Positions 43,011 to 45,219 of a DNA stretch of 45,219 nt are shown piece by piece. This DNA comes from Priapulus caudatus (taxonomy: Eukaryota; Priapulida; Priapulimorpha; Priapulimorphida; Priapulidae): NCBI RefSeq assembly GCF_000485595.1, contig NW_014577125.1, forward strand, positions 299,890 through 345,108. Direction: 5' to 3'. The notes beneath the pieces were generated by a model. It was not told where the DNA came from, ran no database searches, and saw nothing but the letters and a program-made list of their open reading frames with translations. Made by a program: the position numbers and the translations under genes. The number at the start of each line of letters is the position of its first letter. The first letter of the stretch is position 1.

Positions 43011-45219
43011 GTAGGCAATAAAATTTGCAATCTAGACACAGCATAAGAGAACCAGAAATTCACGTTACAGCAGCAGCTTAATTACAGTATCACTACCTAG
43101 TTCTTAGTGGCGGACGGCATGGCCACCGTAGGCGTGCATAACCTATTCAGACCGCCTAGATAGGCAAGCGCCAAGTCCTCCTGACATAAAATTTCTTCGT
43201 GGGGGCCTTACACGCACGGCTGTTGTTTGCCGCGAGTCTCCCACTATAGCCCAAACGATCCGCACACTGGCCTGGACCCTCTTGTACGTTGGAGTGCTCA
43301 GCTTCGCTGCTACGCATCCTTTGCTTCGTTTCAGAAACCTACACAGACAACCACTCGTTGCCCGGTACCTACAAACGATTTACCTCTGCTATGCACAACT
43401 TCAAGGCACACCACAATCCGCTGGCAAGGAGCGCAGTGATAGTCTTGAGGCGAAGAGTTGGCTGTATGTATCAAATAACACAAGCCAGGGCCGTGTAGTT
43501 TGCGTCCAGAAAAATGGAGACTAATAGATTGCGTAAGCACTCAAATTGAACAGCCCAAAATAGTGTTAACCTTGAGTTGCCACATGGGCTCATTGTACAG
43601 TACAAACTGCGAGGCAACAAAATTATTTGTTGTACTGATATCAACACACAGCAACGTGTGCGCAGAGCCAAACCTGCGGAGTAATTTCACCTCCAAAGCA
43701 CGTGTGTGCGTGGAACGGCGAGGTTTTGGTGCGATCTCTATAGGAGCATAGATCAGAGATCACCGAGAGTGTGTCATGCGCGTGGGGGTGTGGCACGTCA
43801 GAAAGGAAGGACCCGCGCTCGCGTGTGGGGGCAGTTTTAACATACTTGTAAAACCCGTAGCGTCCGCACTTGCGCAGACCAACCCGCAGCCGTGAGCCAG
43901 GGAGCGAGGGTTGCTCGAGGCGTTAGTGGGCGAATAAAGGCGTTGAAACACACGAGCTTGTAAAGACGTCCTCCGATGCGCGTGCGCTAGGCGCGCATGT
44001 CGGTGCCGGGCGAGGCGGTCAGACAGGGTGAGCAACTTACCTCTCTTTCCTCATCCCTTCTCTTCCCTCATCTCTCTCCCTCCAATCTTCTCCTCTGGGG
44101 AACGGCGACTGGTCTACTAACGAATACGTACGGCATAGTTTGTGCCGCTCTAGATGCTTTTGCATTTGTTTAATTGGCATCCTGCGAAGTCCATGAACGG
44201 ATAGGGACATGTAGAGAGCGTTGGAGCGAGAGGAGCGCGGAAAGACTGGGTTAGGAGAGAAGCAACGGCAGAAAAAATGACCGCATCGAGTCAAATCTAC
44301 TCCAACGAAAAGTCCCGGCCGCAAAACCCACATCGAGTAAAAATGCCGCGATGTTGTCAATTACCTCAACCGCATAAATCCGGCCCAAACCGCACCACGT
44401 GACGCTAACAAATGGACCACTTCGGCCGTCATGTTATTAGGCTCTAGGTATAAAAATAGAGTCGTAAGTTAGATGAAACTACCCGACCAATTAAAGAAGC
44501 GGCAACTGAAGAGTAGGACGCAGCTGTGTGCGCGGCCTGCCAAAGGCAAGTCTGTGAGCCTCAGGCAGTGATCAGACATGAGGAAAGGAACCACGCTTTT
44601 ATCTGTGCTACGCCAAAGGTTGGCCCAAAAATCCTCACACTTCCGCGGCTACGAGAGTATAATATTCCTAATGAGCCCTGAGAAGCTAGGCGCCGAATCG
44701 GCTGCCGACATTAATGTTTTTTATCGTTTTCAAAGGTCACCGGAAAAAGGCAGCTCGCGACAGCCACTTTTATGGTTATGTATACCTAGTGAATTAGAAT
44801 AAATAAAACGCACACTTCGTTCCGGGTCGAGAAGCATGGAAACAAATTCCGTTAGCGCTTTTACGGGTTTCGCTACCGAGCGTGAGAGAGCGGGTAGCAT
44901 GAGCTCTGGCCGGGGCTTACTTTAATAAAGACGCAGCCCCAAGGCCACGCGTGGACAGGGAAACATGCGTAAGAGCGAGCGCGTGGCCACACATACACAC
45001 AGAATCTGGTTTTGAAACCAACTGTGACAGTGTCCAAAATAACACACATACGACTGGCCAACGTCTGACAATCTCAAACAGGTCGAAACTAAGCCGTGTC
45101 TATATTGTAAAGCCGACACTTATATTAAAAGAAGGTTATTTAAAGGTTGAAGGTAGCGTTTGGGTGTGGACTGTAAAATACCTGAAAATTTGTACACTCT
45201 AGACGTCCGCCCTCAAACC
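43011..45219. other. Right end, no recognised gene
   Basis: Open frames here (up to 107 codons) show no family I know. A minus-strand frame 44360-44037 ends at a good donor (GTAAGT just below 44040) and has a basic segment RRMPIKQMQKHLERHK, so it could be a 5' exon, but there is no support beyond that. ACAAAATTTCTTC-type words shared between 42535 and 43185 suggest old repeat sequence. Confidence 0.4.

Noticed and set aside
44037-44360. Minus-strand 107-codon frame ending at a GTAAGT donor as a TACC or other first exon
   Set aside because: The donor is good but there is no protein similarity; kept only as a possibility in the right-end note.

Overview
This is animal nuclear DNA, most likely from an invertebrate. 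The evidence is four recognisable intron-bearing animal genes with GT-AG introns, AT-rich and TE-rich introns, and (TTAGGG)n-type repeats. I cannot name the species. Most open frames in the window are chance frames. The real coding sequence is short exons that I recovered by translating between splice sites and matching remembered family sequences.

Layout. (1) 1-2888, minus strand: the 5' coding exons of a GAPVD1 (RAP6) orthologue, four exons with matching splice phases, running off the left edge. (2) 2889-13661: non-coding, with microsatellites, hairpins, a hAT-like element and a tandem unit carrying DR1 nuclear-receptor half-sites. (3) 14299-16366, minus strand: a synaptobrevin/VAMP gene, four exons covering the proline-rich N-terminus, the R-SNARE motif and the transmembrane anchor. 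Its first exon is not located. (4) 16367-33100: a repeat-dense region with foldback elements, a 25-N assembly gap, a GT-rich CpG-rich tandem duplication, and long direct duplications whose copies differ mainly by small indels. That pattern suggests unpolished long-read sequence or uncollapsed haplotypes between about 24.1 and 30.7 kb. (5) 33147-37440, plus strand: METTL25, a predicted 616-residue class I methyltransferase in three coding exons, the last unusually large. (6) 39907-41055, minus strand: the last three coding exons of a TACC gene (centrosome/microtubule coiled coil). The rest of that gene lies right of the window or was not found in 41056-45219.

The four genes have no obvious shared pathway. 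GAPVD1 and VAMP both belong to vesicle traffic, but this looks like ordinary animal gene neighbourhood, not an operon.

The most striking non-genic content is a set of six short palindromic elements. They have related termini (GCTGARRGGGTC...), 7-9 bp flanking duplications at TTAAC/CTAAG-like targets, and internal TTAGGG/CCCTAA arrays. One sits in GAPVD1 intron 1, one upstream of the VAMP exons, and one in METTL25 intron 1 only 27 bp past the splice donor, where it carries two nested insertions.
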